In this document: in pieces, positions 1 through 31,690 of the stretch
How positions within the stretch are numbered: the first letter of the stretch is position 1
How the letters are laid out: each line of letters opens with the position of its first letter
Assembly (NCBI RefSeq): GCF_042242105.1
Contig: NC_092031.1
Coordinates: forward strand, 20,347,162-20,411,161
Direction: 5' to 3'
From: Pempheris klunzingeri
Lineage: Eukaryota; Chordata; Actinopteri; Acropomatiformes; Pempheridae
Length of the DNA: 64,000 bases
Translations under genes and position numbers: made by a program
The notes under the pieces: model-generated
What the model was told of the DNA's origin: nothing
What the model saw: only the letters and a program-made list of their open reading frames with translations
Database searches by the model: none

Positions 1-1121
1 CTTAATAAAGTTATTAAAGGCAGGGTCTGTAACTTATTTTAGAAGCACTTTTTGTACTGTTAGTTGAAATTCTCATAAAAGCCTGGCATCTTTCAGACCG
101 AGTGAAACGATTGGACAGTCGATGTGCCTGTCTCCCTGATAAATCCGCCCATGAATTCATAGTGCATGAGCCTTCCATGAGGCTCACAAGAATGGCAGAG
201 AAAGTTTGGCCAAAATACAAATCACGGCTCAGCGACAGACTGTCATGGGTTACCAGCATCACGCTCACACCCACTGAGCCAAAGGATGAGAGAGTCATGG
301 TTCTCAAATGTTATTTTTATGAACATATTTTTGTCTGGATACTTTCAAAATCTAGCTCCTCTTTCTAGTTTTTCTACTGTTGCAGACTCTGCCTTCAGCT
401 GTGGAATTGAACCATAGATGTTGCAGTGGTATGGTACAGTCTTAACCACCCTGGAGCACCTTCTTTTTTTAAATTTATAATCTGGCCCAGTTTTATGTCT
501 TACTTTTTACCAATTAGTTTTGTTGTATACGGAACCTTGTAACTTGTTTAACAGTCCACTACAAGTAAAGATTATTGTAATGACATTATTATACGTATAA
601 ACTACTGGCTCAAGACTTCTGCCCCATTGAGCCTTAAAGTCATATATTATACAATACCAAAAATAAAATCAGAGAAGAAGTCAGCTCATGGAAATGTAAC
701 ATTATTCAGCACAGTTTGAACTTCAACCATTGTAGCTATAGCTATTCGACAGTCACCTTTCACATAAGACCTGGTGCTACTACGGTGACACCAAACGCAT
801 CATATCAGTCACTGTGTCATTGCCTTTACACTGTAAATTGAATATGAAAGATAGTTCACATGATGGGAAAAGATTATTACTTTTGTGGTGTTCGTAATTT
901 TGCTATATCCTGGATGTGTACATAATTACAGATTCAAGCAACACTACAACCTATAAATAAGAATATGGGTACAAAGATATACAGTCCATATTGTCGTGTT
1001 AACACATCATTTTTAAATTGCACATACATAATCAGCACAAAAAAAGATGCAAGGCTGTAAGCACTACGGTAGATAGGTAGGTAGAAGAACAGCATTTCAA
1101 AGTCTTTTCCTCTTTACTCAC
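1..1121. other. fmn2 intron 12 (partial)
   Basis: Non-coding by position. I looked on the minus strand for the next FH2 exon (expected motif LLSYIVSYYL) and did not find it. The interval holds a tRNA-type SINE head near 380-465 and a short segment near 338-361 that recurs at 8158-8181. Confidence 0.7.
380..465 (-). repeat. tRNA-derived SINE head fragment
   Basis: On the minus strand there is an A-box-like TGGTTAAGACTG and, about 40 nt later, a B-box-like GGTTCAATTCC, the internal Pol III promoter layout of tRNA-derived SINEs. No tail or target duplication is obvious, so it is likely a truncated old copy. Confidence 0.5.
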
Positions 1122-20200
<19,079 letters not shown>

Positions 20201-23200
20201 GTTGATGGAGAGCGTCAGATGGATTCTCCTTTCAGGTCATGCCTGGGACAGCTCTTACTGCCTGGGGGTGCTTTTAGATGCCTGTGTCTGGGTTAGGTAG
20301 AACCGTCTTAGCCTAATCTCTGGATGCACATTTTGTGGAGGAGGAGGAGCTGCTGCTAATGGTGGGGTTTTTTTCAGTTCTGTTGTGCGATGATCTTCCT
20401 TGTTGATTTCCGGTGACGAAGGCTGGCGTGGCAGTGATGTTGACGCTGATGCAAGAGAGGGATACAGCTCCCTTTTCCTCCTCCCCTTTCTCTCTCTGTC
20501 TTACCCTCCCCCGCCTTTCCTCCATCTGCTCAAAGGAGTGATGTAGGGATAGCATGGAGGCAGACTGCAAGAGATGGAGAGCAACTGGGACACAGAGCTA
20601 GCCTGCTAGCGGAAAGTGTAAAAAGACCTGAGAGGAATAAAGATTCTGGGACTAAATGTAGAAGGCAAGCTACACCCTCCTGTCTAGACGTGTGCCTACA
20701 TTACCCATAGTGCTATGTGTGGGCTAGATTCCAATAAAAGGACCTCGGCTCTCTGTCACTGCATGATACAGGTTCTTGAAATTCCAAAATGGTCTTCATT
20801 TTCTGTTTAAAAGCTACACATATAAACAATGTTTCTATAATAATTATTCATAAAAAATAAATTGTGAGCCATATGTTTGATTACAAAAAGGATCATTAAG
20901 AGATGGCTTAGGTATATAACCCTGTTCTTCATGGGGTTTTTCAGTCTAATTCTTATTGAAAACATGAGATTATCTACATTAAAGATCCATTTAGTTGAAA
21001 AGAGAGACATCTCAACACAAGGTCTCCTCAGTAGTTGTTCTGGAGCTGATAAAATGTAGATGTTTGCAGTTTAATACTTTTTGGAGAACGTAATGGAGTT
21101 CTTATCCATGCTGGCTCTTTTTATGGTAGATTAGTGGTAGTAATTGAATTAATTACTACTAAGCCCAATTATGTCTTCAAATGTAAAACAAATATTGTCA
21201 GAAATATATAATCGCATCTTATCATGAAAACACTGTATCAGTGCCACTAGTACAAATGGATGTTAGATGTTTAAATCCATGATGTCCACAAAGATTACTG
21301 TATAATGCTTAACATTGCTGATTGCCCAGCATAAGGCTACAATTCATAATTTTTATCAGAGAAACTGATGTAAAATCTTCACCAGGTTGCACACAAATTG
21401 ACTGATCATAGATACTGCAAAATGAGATGAGATGATAGTATTCTATATCATTGTGTGGTATTTAATGCTCTTTGCATGCAAACCATAAAATAAATCTTTC
21501 AACAACTCAAGGTTTGCACTGTGCAGAAAAACTTTTGTTAAATTTCAATAATTTAAAAAATTGATCTAATGATATGATAATATGACAAAAGCTTTCATGC
21601 ATATCATGTGCACAGCAGCACCATGATGGCACATCAAGCCACTTGATGGCACTATTGCACCATTTTTACAATGACACAGTGCTCAAGAGTTGCAGCAGTG
21701 AAACACGAGACAAAACCTTTGTATCTTTGTATTGTATATTGAATATATAAGTAAATATATATGCATGTAAATATGTTAAAACATACACATTTCATTTTAT
21801 TGCTCATATCTACATGTGTGAGCATCAGTGCAAAAAAATTAACAACCACAAAGTTGAGTTGCACACATTAATTAAATGGGCCCTGTGGAGTTTACTTGTA
21901 AACAAACAGAAGATGTGTTTGCACACCATTGGCATTACATGTCCAGCGAATTACCTTCCTTATAAAACATTTGCAAAGCCAGTTCTTTAGGTATTAATCC
22001 TCTATTGTTTATGTTTACCAGCTAGCATACCTATTCTTTCTGTCCATGATTCGGCACATTGCTGCGTCTCTATTGTTATGGCTTCTGTGGGTCAGTTGAA
22101 TTGTGTGACACCATTGGCAGGACCATGTGTCTGTGTATTTGTTTTTGTGGAAAACAAAATGGGCAACCATTTGAAGAAGAACACCGACATAGTATTACTA
22201 TGTATTACTTTAGGACTAAAACTCCACAGGAAACCATTAACATACAAGTGCAAAGTATGTACTCTTTCTTTTAAAACCATGAATATATTATCTCACAACA
22301 GTATGTAACGCTTAGAAATACTCTATTATTGTCATTGTGAAATAAACAGAGGTTGATCAGGAGTCTATCAAACATTCAGGCCTGGCTTTAAAAGAAACAC
22401 ACACACACACACAAATGTAACCCCATGTAACCCCCCTACAATGTGCTATCTTGTAAGTTGGAGTTAGATGTTGTGTTAAAATGTGCTTTGGCGTGTTTTG
22501 CCCATAGTCACACCTCTACTGCATGTCAAGTATCCCTCCCAGTATGTGTGGCAATTTAACAAGCAGACTTGATGCTGTTACGTTATTTCCAAATGTTCAC
22601 TGAGCATTACTACATTATTCTAGTGTTTTCCCCAGATGTACAATCAAATGGTTCAGGCTAAGGGTCAACGTCAAACAGCGACAGTTGATAAATTGCTGTG
22701 AGCAGCTACAAACACTACACCACTGAACAATACTCATTTAATACTGATTGCCTGACTCAACTGAAGTATCAACAGGAATGTCCTCATTGACGGATTCTAC
22801 ATTTGAACAAATCTCTCTATTGTATTGCTTACTTTATTCTCGTTTACCGTCCAAACCACAACCCCTGAACAGAATTTTAATGAAGTGAAAGATCACAACA
22901 GCAAGACAGAAGATTAAAATCTTTAAACTAAACTATGGTAGAGATATTGAAAAAGTCTCCATGTGTATTTAGAGTATTTATGTTAAAGTCACTTATTTGC
23001 CAGTTTATCTTTGAGACTTAGCTACAACTAATGCAGTCCAAAACTAGTGCATCACATTTATATCAGACAGGCAGAGGGAGAGTCTGATCCAGGCAAAGGA
23101 TCAGGAAACCAGCCCAGGGCATCAAAGCAGCTGAAAGCCAGGCAGCCACGAAGAGACAGGATCCAGGAGGGACAGGGACAAAACTCGTGGTCAGAGAGAG

Positions 23201-23962
23201 AAGGCTGAGGTGATTACAGGGGCAGACTGGGTCAGCAACAGGCGATCAGTCTGGGAAAGAGTGCTGGAGAGTGTTGCATAGAGGAGTGATCTGGTACAGT
23301 CAGGTCTGGTAGTGAGTGAGCGAGTGAGTGAGTGAAAACTACGGAGAGGAGGGTTAACCAGAAGACTGACTGTGGCAATTATTGGAACAGAAAATATTTA
23401 CGTGCAATATTAATATTTGCTTAGGTTTGTATCTGAAAAGTCTAAAGCCCTGCTTGTCACTCTGCAGGGCTTTGTTTACCCATTACACACCACAATACAA
23501 ATGGTAGATCAAAAAAATATAAGCTAGAATGTGTGTTTTGGCAGTTGACAAATTAGCCTGAAGGAGGCACTTGCGGTGAGTTTGTCTAAAATGTATTTTT
23601 ATTGTCTGGGAGCAGGAATCTGCTCAGTAAATTCTATTTGAATCTTTCACTTAGATTAATATCAACTGTTGTGTACAAATGTACATTGTTTATGGAAGCA
23701 CCAAATGTGAAAAAAAGTGATCAAGTAACTGAAATTAATCACCAAATCATTACCAATTCTACTCTGGGACCATGAACAGTCATTCAGTATATGGGCAGTA
23801 GCAGTCAAGATATCATGGACATGCTAACAGACCAGCCTTTAGCCCCTCTGCTAGCTTGGCAGAACTTTCTTTAATGCTGGAATCAGTTCTGGTTAGCATA
23901 ATTCAGCTCAGGATCTTTTATCGGAAATTTGAGGTTCCATTAAATAATTTGCCAATTGAACT
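20201..23962. other. Intergenic region between chrm3 and fmn2 (with fmn2 5' UTR and chrm3 3' UTR)
   Basis: Holds the unmapped fmn2 5' untranslated region and promoter just above 20200, and the chrm3 3' untranslated region below 23963. There is a (CA)n run near 22396-22413, a GC-rich block at 23070-23345 that looks like a dispersed repeat of unknown family ending in a (GAGT)n run, and no third gene that I can support. Confidence 0.6.
23598..23603 (-). promoter_or_regulatory. Candidate chrm3 poly(A) signal
   Basis: The minus strand reads AATAAA about 360 nt after the chrm3 stop codon. It is the nearest canonical signal that I see; the true cleavage site cannot be fixed from sequence alone. Confidence 0.4.
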
Positions 23963-24483
23963 CTACATGGGGTCTTTTTTCTTGAAAGCCACAGCCTTCC
24001 TCTGATTAAACTGAGACTTGTTCTTTTTTTGATTCCACTGGCACATCAAAATATCCCTGAAAGTTGTCCGGAATGTCTTGTTACACAGGGCATAGCACAT
24101 GGGGTTGACTGTGCTGTTAACATAACACAACCAGTAACCTAGTGCCCATAGCGTTTCTGGAATACAGTCCTGACAGAAAGCGTTGACTAACACCATGATA
24201 TTGTATGGTAACCATGTTGTAATGAAGGCAAACAGGATGGCACTGAGTGTCCGTGCTGCTTTCTTCTCATTTGCTTTTTTTTCATTCTTGCGCTTGTTGA
24301 TCTCTGTCTTGGCCTTGGAGGCAAAGCGTTTGGCCATTGCAGCATCTTTCATGGTGAAGGCTGCAGGTGACTGGTCAGCAGGTGATGAGGTAACAGGGTT
24401 TGGTTGTGACCCTTTTTGACTTTTGTTGGATGATGATAGTTGCTTATCTTTGTTTTTCTTCACCTTAACAGATTTCTTACCAT
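23963..24483 (-). CDS. chrm3: chrm3 exon, end of loop 3, TM6, TM7 and C-tail
   Basis: Acceptor CTACCTAG|ATGG after an intron of only 97 bp. Encodes residues 419-591, with a Lys-rich loop segment, TM6 ([20 protein letters not shown]), TM7 with NPMCY, and a basic tail ending KKKDPM, TAG at 23965-23963. Tyr535 and Tyr539 occupy the TM7 acetylcholine-cage positions. Confidence 0.95.
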
Positions 24484-27400
24484 CTAGGTAGACAGACATA
24501 CAGATAGATTAGATTGTTGTATATTTATATAAGTTTTTATATATATTGTAACTAGAACATTTAGTAGGGTTGTTTCGAACCTGTTGGAGGCCTTGATTGA
24601 TCTGCACCATCAGCTTCCTCCTTCAAACTCTGGTTCCCAGAGGCATCAACGTCATTGTTGTTAAAGCTGTCACAGCTGCTGGGCTCTTCCTCATCTACTA
24701 CGGTTGTTGTGGTGTTAACGGACCTCTTGGATGCATGGCGACCAGGCAGCAGTGATGCAAACTGGAAGCAGAATGTGCCACACCTGCCTCTGTTTCCTAT
24801 TTCTTCTGATATGCTGGCATTGTCCTTGTTCATCTTATCTGAAGCCAACTGATTTAATTCATAGCTGCTACAGCTCTGAGAGCTCATTTGGCGTAGCATG
24901 ACCGACGAATCCCTCTGGCTATTAGATGCACCTTCTCCACCTGCTCTTCCACTACCGCTCCCTTGATTCTGAGCCTTCCTTGAGCTGTTGTCTGCCCCAG
25001 ATCCCTTAAGACCTTGTATATCTTTAGCACGCTTCTCTGTCTCCTGGTAGATCTTCCAAAACAGGAATGCCATAATAGTTACTGGCAAGTAGAATGCAGC
25101 GATAGCAGTGCAGAATGTAATGATGGGCTCCGACAGGAACTGGATGTAGCATTCATTAGGCTGGACTGTCCGCTCACCCACAATGTATTGCCAGAACAGG
25201 ATGGCTGGAGCCCAGAGAATGAACGAGATGGACCAAGCTAATCCAATCATGGTCATAGCCCGCTTGGTTGTGCGCTTGGCCCGGTAGGTCAAAGGTCTGG
25301 TCACAGAGAAATACCTAAGAGGGCATGATAAGAAAGTAGGCAACTGTATACATATAGAGTAACTTTAACTGGGATGTACATTACTATCCACCAATATTTT
25401 ATTAAAGATTCTACACAAAGGACGTATGTCATGTTTCTCATGGCTCTGGGTATGATAACATCATAATACCACATGGAAATATATGTTTTGTGATTTGAAC
25501 TGACCTCTATTAAACAATCAGAATAACTCCTTATAAAACTAATCCACTAAAAATCTGCATTTACAGGTGCCATACATTATTCTAACCCATACATTTTTCA
25601 TGTGGCTATTACCAACAATATATGATGGTGCCTAAGACCTTCATTTCAGTTAAACTTTTCAACAAAAAATTTAATAAATCATTTTCTGTTACCTGTCAAA
25701 GCTGATGACAAGTAGGTTCATGACTGAGGCATTACTGGCCACGTAGTCTATTGCAAGCCACAAGTCACAGACCACTGGCCCCAGAGCCCACTGGTCCATG
25801 ATGATGTAGGTGGTATACAGGTTCATTGACAGTGTGCCAATGGTCAGGTCAGCAAATGCTAGGCTCAGCAGGTAGTAGTTGTTCACTGTCTTCAGTGCCT
25901 TATTGATCTTGAATGAGACCATCACTAGGATGTTGCCAACAACAGTGACAAGAGAAAGTGATCCAGTGAGGAAGACAATTATGATGACCTGAAGATAAAG
26001 AGGTATGAGAAAGAACCAAAGAAGGTGGTTAAGTGCATTACAGTGTGTTACAATAAATCAAAATTTCAAACCACAATCATAGTTTATTGCAAAGCTAGTG
26101 TGCTAGTGTGAGCTGAGCAAAATTTTGAAAGTTAGGGGGATATGAATTATCCTCAATAACAGAAAATGTCACAGAGGTAAATTCGATTGAATTGGGATAT
26201 TGTCAGAGGTCTCTGAACCTTAGACTGAGTGCTGGATATCACCGGGATAAATTGAGAAAATGTGCTTTTTGGGATTTAGATGAACTGACCAAGTACAATA
26301 CAAGGACAATATTATGCACAAGAAAATGTACAGGAAAACCTCTATTGGCAATAAATGGTACACAGACTGTACTTGCATAGCACCTTTCTAGTCTTTTCAA
26401 CCACTCAGCACACTGCTACACTACATTCAGCCATTCACACATTCATTCATTCATTCATACAGTCAAAATGTGACCCAAGCGACTAAATATAGTCACGCTT
26501 GGGGTTTGGGGTTCAGTGTCCTGGCCAAGGACTCTTTAAGATGTGAACTGGAGAAGCTAGGGGTTGAACCACTACTCTCTAAACTGATGAGTTACCCACT
26601 CTACCTCTGAGCCACAGTTGCCCCGCCATCCCCTTTCTCCTGACAAAGCCTCAAGTGATTGCCAGCATCCACAGGTGTTTAATATTTAAAAATTCAACCA
26701 TGGGCTGCCAGATTTTTAACTTTTGACTTACATTGAACTTCCAACTGTGCTGAAGAAAAGTATTACAACTGCAGGTGCTGTCATTTAAACCATATTAGAG
26801 CACAGCTACTGCTTGTACAAGATGATTATTGTAAGTGCCCTGGACAATTGAAAACTTTCTGCTGCATGCATCATTTTCAAAACAAACTGTTTTAGATTTG
26901 GATGAACATTAATTTTATTGACTTTATGATTACCTGATTGGCAGAAGCCAAGAAGTTTCAATTCAAACGCTGAAACTATTTAAGAACTACTATATTTTGT
27001 ATTGTGGCAAATTAGGTATTTTTCAGGAAGGCAAATGCAGGAAGAAGTAAACTTTCAACCACCTTGGCATTTCATTTTTTTTCACACATTCGCATTACTC
27101 ATCTCAATCTTCACCCTCAGGGGAACATGATGAAATAGGTTAGTTGCCTCGCCCATGGTGCTAAACGGTTCCACCAGCACAAATAACTATAACCATCATA
27201 AACAATATAAACATGAACAGCAAGCAATAGCAGGCACAACTGGCAACATTAGACTGCATGTAACACATCTAATAAATGTCCCTCTTTCACAAACAGTCTG
27301 AAAAATCACAAGGGCAATTTGGGAAGTCTCTGCCCGCTCATTTCCCAACACGCTACAATATACTATATAAGTTACTATAGGCGTCCCACAAATATCTGTT

Positions 27401-28749
27401 CTGGGTAGCATCTTCTATTCAAATTTATATGAATAATTCTAAGTCATATCTGGATCTCACACTAAAATGAACTTTTTTTTTCATGCAGGCATTTTATGTT
27501 TTTTAAAAATGAACTTAATTTCATAGGAATTGATGGATGGATGACCAAAATTTAACTTATCAAATCTTTATCTTTGACTTATCAAAGTACTTCACATAAA
27601 ATGGAAAGAATCAAATCATCAATTACTTTAGACAAGTCTTTGCATAGATGCAAAGTTTATGTTGGAATGCTAATTATAAGTAACTTATAAATGAGCCAAT
27701 AGATTCCATGGAGCTTTGGAGTAGACATGTGAAGACTATTTTTCTGGTGGTTAGAATACCTTGTTACTGAAGCCATGGAATTTACACAGTGAGGCCACAA
27801 AGGTACCCTGCCTGCTCTGTTATAGAGTACTTTCAACTTATAGTGTATATGTGTCTGGTTTTGGTAAAATCACAACTGATTGTTACCTGCAAGATAGTAT
27901 GTCCTCCTAGTGGGTCAAAGGCCTCTGCTGGCAGCATTAATGTCCTGTTAAATGGTGAGTTAGTGAAGTTCCCTCCTTGCCAAGAGATATGACTGATATT
28001 ATGCTGCTTCGACCCACTGACACCTTCAGATAATACAGCCTCCTGGTAAGAGCCACCTAAAAATGTGAAGAAACAAGCATTATTTTTTTTCATGCCACAA
28101 TTCTAGGTATCACATCACAGATCAGGTCTCTTATAAACTAGAGGGTATATGTAATTTTATCAGAGATTTGGAGAGTCTACAGTTACTGTCCCTGAAAATA
28201 ACAGATGTGAATGTGTTCCAATAACCCATTATTCCAAAACCCCAATAGTCCAAAAATTGTCACAGCCCTTATCTAACCCTAACCCCACAGAAACTTAACT
28301 GCCAACAACACCAACACAGCGATGTCACCTTGCAGCCTACATGTCAACTAAGGTGATGGGGGCCTGTGTCAACTGAGGTAAACTCTCATAGTTTTATTCC
28401 AACTTTGGAAATTTGTCTGCAACAGTAAAATACATTAAAAAAAAACACCCTGCTCCTTCAGCACCATGGGCAGGGATGGCAGTCACTGAACTGCCATCCA
28501 CCCTTAAACAACTGCAGGAAGAGTATGTATGAAGAATGTGCCTGAGGAACAACAGTAATTTGTGTGAAATGCTTTTACAAAAGTTATTAAATATGTGTGA
28601 CTTCCTAATATCTACATCACTTAATTTGTACTGGAGACAGCTACTAAGATGGCCCCCTCAGCTATGGTGATGGTGTTAGGCTGGTCTTTCATACCAGGAG
28701 AACTGTTGGTAAGGAAGTGGATAGAATCAGTGCTGAAGGTCAGGTTCAT
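23963..28749 (-). CDS. chrm3: Muscarinic acetylcholine receptor M3 (five coding exons)
   Basis: M3 is a Gq-coupled class A GPCR for acetylcholine at the plasma membrane. Five exons (28695-28749, 27887-28056, 25693-25988, 24581-25314, 23963-24483) join in frame into 591 residues plus stop; human M3 has 590. Landmarks are: N-glycosylation sequons NLT, NSS, NIS, NFT and NRT in the extracellular tail; the M3 hallmark DPLGGHT before TM1; the orthosteric Asp156 in [12 protein letters not shown] at 173-175; the TM6 motif WLPYN (Tyr512, Asn513); and NPMCY at 545-549. The end of loop 3 (AKRFASK...[12 protein letters not shown]) and the C-tail (CNKTFRTTF...QRKAVAF) fit M3 better than M5. The coding region has four introns, unlike the single-exon human gene. 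Whether it is paralogue a or b is not resolved. Confidence 0.95.
24484..24580. other. chrm3 intron 4 (97 bp)
   Basis: Short AT-rich intron with a GTTCG donor and a CCTAG acceptor, lying in the loop 3 coding region. Confidence 0.85.
24581..25314 (-). CDS. chrm3: chrm3 exon, TM4, TM5 and most of loop 3
   Basis: Acceptor CTCTTAG|GTATTTC, donor CAACAG|GTTCG (phase 1). Begins [19 protein letters not shown], includes TM4 and TM5 ([13 protein letters not shown]), then a Ser/Gly/Asn-rich third cytoplasmic loop with [14 protein letters not shown] and [14 protein letters not shown], both recognisable from human M3 loop 3. Confidence 0.95.
25315..25692. other. chrm3 intron 3
   Basis: 378-bp AT-rich intron splitting the DRY Arg codon; nothing else seen. 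Confidence 0.85.
25693..25988 (-). CDS. chrm3: chrm3 exon, TM1 to TM3
   Basis: Acceptor CTTCAG|GTCATC, donor GACAG|GTAAC. Encodes TM1 ([19 protein letters not shown]), TM2 ([19 protein letters not shown]) and TM3 ([18 protein letters not shown]). The intron falls inside the Arg codon of the DRY motif (phase 2). Cys149 is the TM3 partner of the conserved extracellular disulfide. Confidence 0.95.
25989..27886. other. chrm3 intron 2
   Basis: 1898 bp. Contains the SINE-like repeat at 26385-26625 with an embedded (ATTC)n run; otherwise nothing recognised. Confidence 0.75.
26385..26625 (-). repeat. tRNA-derived SINE-like repeat
   Basis: The minus strand starts GGGGCAACTGTGGCTCAGAG, with GGTAGAGTGGGTAACTC and then GGTTCAACCCCTAG (A- and B-box equivalents), CCAAGGACTC.., and an ATTCATTC run toward the end. 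It shares block order with 14370-14570. Confidence 0.6.
27887..28056 (-). CDS. chrm3: chrm3 exon, extracellular N-terminus
   Basis: Acceptor TTTTTAG|GTGGC (phase 1), donor TTGCAG|GTAACA (phase 0). Encodes [39 protein letters not shown] in pieces; human M3 has GNFSSPDG..DPLGGHTVWQ at the same place. Contains three sequons. Confidence 0.88.
28057..28694. other. chrm3 intron 1
   Basis: 638 bp between the start-codon exon and the DPLGGHT exon; nothing recognised. Confidence 0.7.
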
Positions 28750-28765
28750 GATGACCAAGGAACAT
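28695..28765 (-). CDS. chrm3: chrm3 exon with start codon
   Basis: Acceptor TCTTCCAG|ATGTTCC at 28765; the start ATG is at 28749-28747 with A at -3. It encodes [18 protein letters not shown] plus one base. Donor CCTG|GTATGA gives phase 1, matching the next exon. An out-of-frame ATG forms the first three bases of the exon and opens a 12-codon frame overlapping the true start. Confidence 0.75.
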
Positions 28766-28977
28766 CTGGAAGAAAAGAGAAGAAAATAGGTTTTCAGGTG
28801 CAAAAATGAAGGACTGAAAGAAGCAATTTAACGTTATTCTTTGCCTCTAAGAAACTGCTGTTTTAAAATCAGTGGGGACAGCAGTTTTGAACACAGCAAA
28901 TATGACCATCACTATAGGGAGATTGTGTTAGCAAATAGAGAAAATGTTCTGTAGCCAAAGCAAAAATTTACTGTATA

Positions 28978-29110
28978 TCAGCGTTTCCCATATCTGGTCC
29001 TGGAGGCCCAGTGCTGTGCATATTTTAGATGTTTTCCTACTCCACCATAACTGATTCAAATGAATGGTTAATGATAAGGCCCCTGCAAATGGGATGATTT
29101 GAATCACCAA
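28978..29110. repeat. hAT-like DNA transposon remnant
   Basis: Starts CAGCGTTTCCCATATCTGG and then TCCTGGAGGCCCA, the CAGGGTTTCCCAA..GGTCCTGGAGG terminus common to vertebrate hAT non-autonomous elements. The far end is not defined. Confidence 0.45.
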
Positions 29111-31411
29111 CAAAGGAAGACCACAGACAATGGCAGATTAAGATCATGGGTTCCTAGACTACACCTTGTGTGGTGTCCCCTATCATATTACTAAAAATTG
29201 AGACAACTGAGTAATTCATTGACACTTTTACACAGCACATGTGTGCAGGGAGTATCACATACACAAAGACAGACAATAGGAACATAAACACACACAACTA
29301 AAGCCTATATGGCCTATGCCTAGAGCCGGCCCTGCCCGCAGCTTCTGCATTCATACATATATGTGTTCATAGAAATTACGTAAATGTTAATTAAATATAT
29401 ATCTGACACATTGCAACAACAGCTGAATCCTTCTAAACGGTTTTATGATAGATTTCACTAGGTCAGTAGAGCACTGAGTGTGTTCTTTGGTAAAAACTGA
29501 TACAATAGACTACTGTCAAGTTATCCCCCCATCGCTAGCTCTGCAGAGTTTCTTTACCATCTGGACTGCCAGATTACAGATATCTGTCTTCAGTAAAGCT
29601 TTGCTGTGCAAACAGCTTCATTATTAGTGTGCTCATATAGAATGATGGCAGAGAAATATGTGAATCACTACACCATCCTTTCAGCATTGCAAAAACGATT
29701 CCATCCAACAGGCCAAACCAAAAGGAACACAAGATATGCAGTAAATGGTGCATATCCAGAATGCACAACCTCTGCAGCACTGGTCTATATAAGATACAAT
29801 GTTGCTAAATGACATATGTCTATTAAAGAAAAGTTCACAAAAGACACTATATGAGTGCAGTTCATAACCTTAACCTCCATACATGTTAACAGTGCTAAAG
29901 AATGTGGAAAAATGTTCCGGGAGAGTTCAATCATCAGCTTCCATTGCATTGCTGATTCTGGCATAGATTAGCATAGCCTGTAAAGAATAGACGATATTAC
30001 TAATACAGGCTGTACTAATTAAAGCCAGAACCATCATATCTTCTCAGAAAATGTCTTCAGTCCGTGCCTTTAGCTGTGGTGTATGATGTTGGAGAGGAGA
30101 AAGGCTTGATACTTTTAGCTTAAGGGCTACACAAATAGCTAAACAAATAGATAAAACGCACATTATACAAAATGGAACCCCAAAATGCTCAATGTAATGC
30201 TATACAGTACAAAATAAATAATCATATAAATAAAATATCTCAATAAGCCAACAATTGGTGAAGTAAACGTGGAAATCATTAAAACTCAGCAATGTTAACA
30301 TTACATTGAAGGAGTTATTGACCACTGTAATTTTTGCTATGGCCCATACTGCCGGTGGGAAAATCTGTTCCTGAAGTGACTTTAATGTAAGTAATATGGG
30401 TCAAAAGCCACCACATTCTTTATTGCAAAAATGCCCTGTAAGTTCAATTGAAGCTAATATGAGGATTCAGCGGCATATGTTAAACTTATTAAATGGATAT
30501 CTAGTACGGGAAACACAAAGGAATTTTGTACCAAAATGACTATAACTTTTAAAGATAATTGCTTAACTCGTCTGACAATTACATTTAACTTAACTGAACT
30601 GAACAATTTCTGCTTTTTACATTTTTGCGCAGAAATGGGATTGTAGATTTCATCTCAAATGACTTCCATTGAAACTTGCTTAGAGAAAACTTTTGAAAGG
30701 GGATCACTTCAGGGTCAATGTGGGTAAGAGGCATAATACACCCATCAATAACTCTTTCAATGTACAGATGGACATGTTATTGCTGTTTAAAGCTAGACTT
30801 GTAAAGAATACAATCCTGTCCAAAAAAGGAAATATCCCATCTAGGCTGTCAAATTACTATTTGTTTTAAGTTGCTCAAGATTTCTGGCCAATTTCTGCAT
30901 GCATGAAAAATTAAAAAAATACTGGCCTAAACCGAAATTAGTTTATTGTCTCTTTTATAGTTGTGTGTCATGAAAGTTGCAAAAGATGTATTCCCAAGAT
31001 ATGTGGGAAACACTACCATGTTGCAATATTTAATATGGTCTAACATTAAAATCATTTTGAGGCACTGTTCACGTGGTTTATCACTCTAAACCCTGTTTGA
31101 TTTGTGATCATCATTAATTAGGTAGTAGACCAAACAATTTAGAACAATGCAAAGACTACTACCCATATCACAAACTGGTTAACTAAGTTTTCATAGATTG
31201 AGAATAATTTTGCTGGCTTCTGATATACTATGAATTTGCAACTGCATACTTGCTTCAGTTTAGAAAAAACATCTTGCGTCCCAGACATTTTAATCTCTCT
31301 CTCCCTCTTTCTGTTTATGCAACAAATACATGTATAAGCAAAACATTACCTCAAACTCAAAAGCTTGACGCAAAAGCCAAATGGTGAGTTTCTATAATGA
31401 AATGCACTTAC

Positions 31412-31690
31412 CAGTCAACTCTGGTTCCCAGTTTCCAATATGATATCCTGCTGGGAAGCTCAGCTCTGTTCATGCAGCATGCATCTCTCTGCTGTGACTC
31501 AGACTGCTCAGTTAGTGTGTGACTATAACCTCCAGCTCCTCCTTTCACAAATGCCACTGTCTGCAGTGGAACTTCACATAACTGGGCTGTTACATGACAA
31601 AGGCAATTGTGGGAGTTTTTATGAGGGGACCAAATAGGATGTGACATGCCCTTTTCCATTTTGATGTAGTGAAAAGCTACTGCTGCCAAA
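31412..31690 (-). other. Possible 5' non-coding exon of chrm3
   Basis: A strong donor GACTG|GTAAGT ends at 31412 on the minus strand, upstream of a coding exon that needs a 5' partner because its acceptor lies only 16 bases before the start codon. The 5' limit is unknown; 31690 is a guess. A TATA-like TTTTTATAAG lies near 31728 on the same strand. Confidence 0.3.

Noticed and set aside
14-307. 97-codon minus-strand frame at the left edge, tested as the next fmn2 FH2 exon
   Set aside because: It does not contain the expected FH2 residues after KDVKSS and has no matching acceptor.
20313-20570. 85-codon frame upstream of the fmn2 start codon on the minus strand
   Set aside because: Could be an upstream frame in the 5' UTR, but the transcription start is unknown and the sequence is low-complexity; not enough support.
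22078-22308. Frame with a zinc-finger-like piece (YKCKVCTLSF...)
   Set aside because: Only one CxxC half with a single His, no tandem fingers, no splice context; likely chance.
23070-23345. GC-rich block downstream of chrm3 tested as an exon
   Set aside because: No open frame with splice sites fits chrm3 or fmn2; more likely a dispersed repeat.
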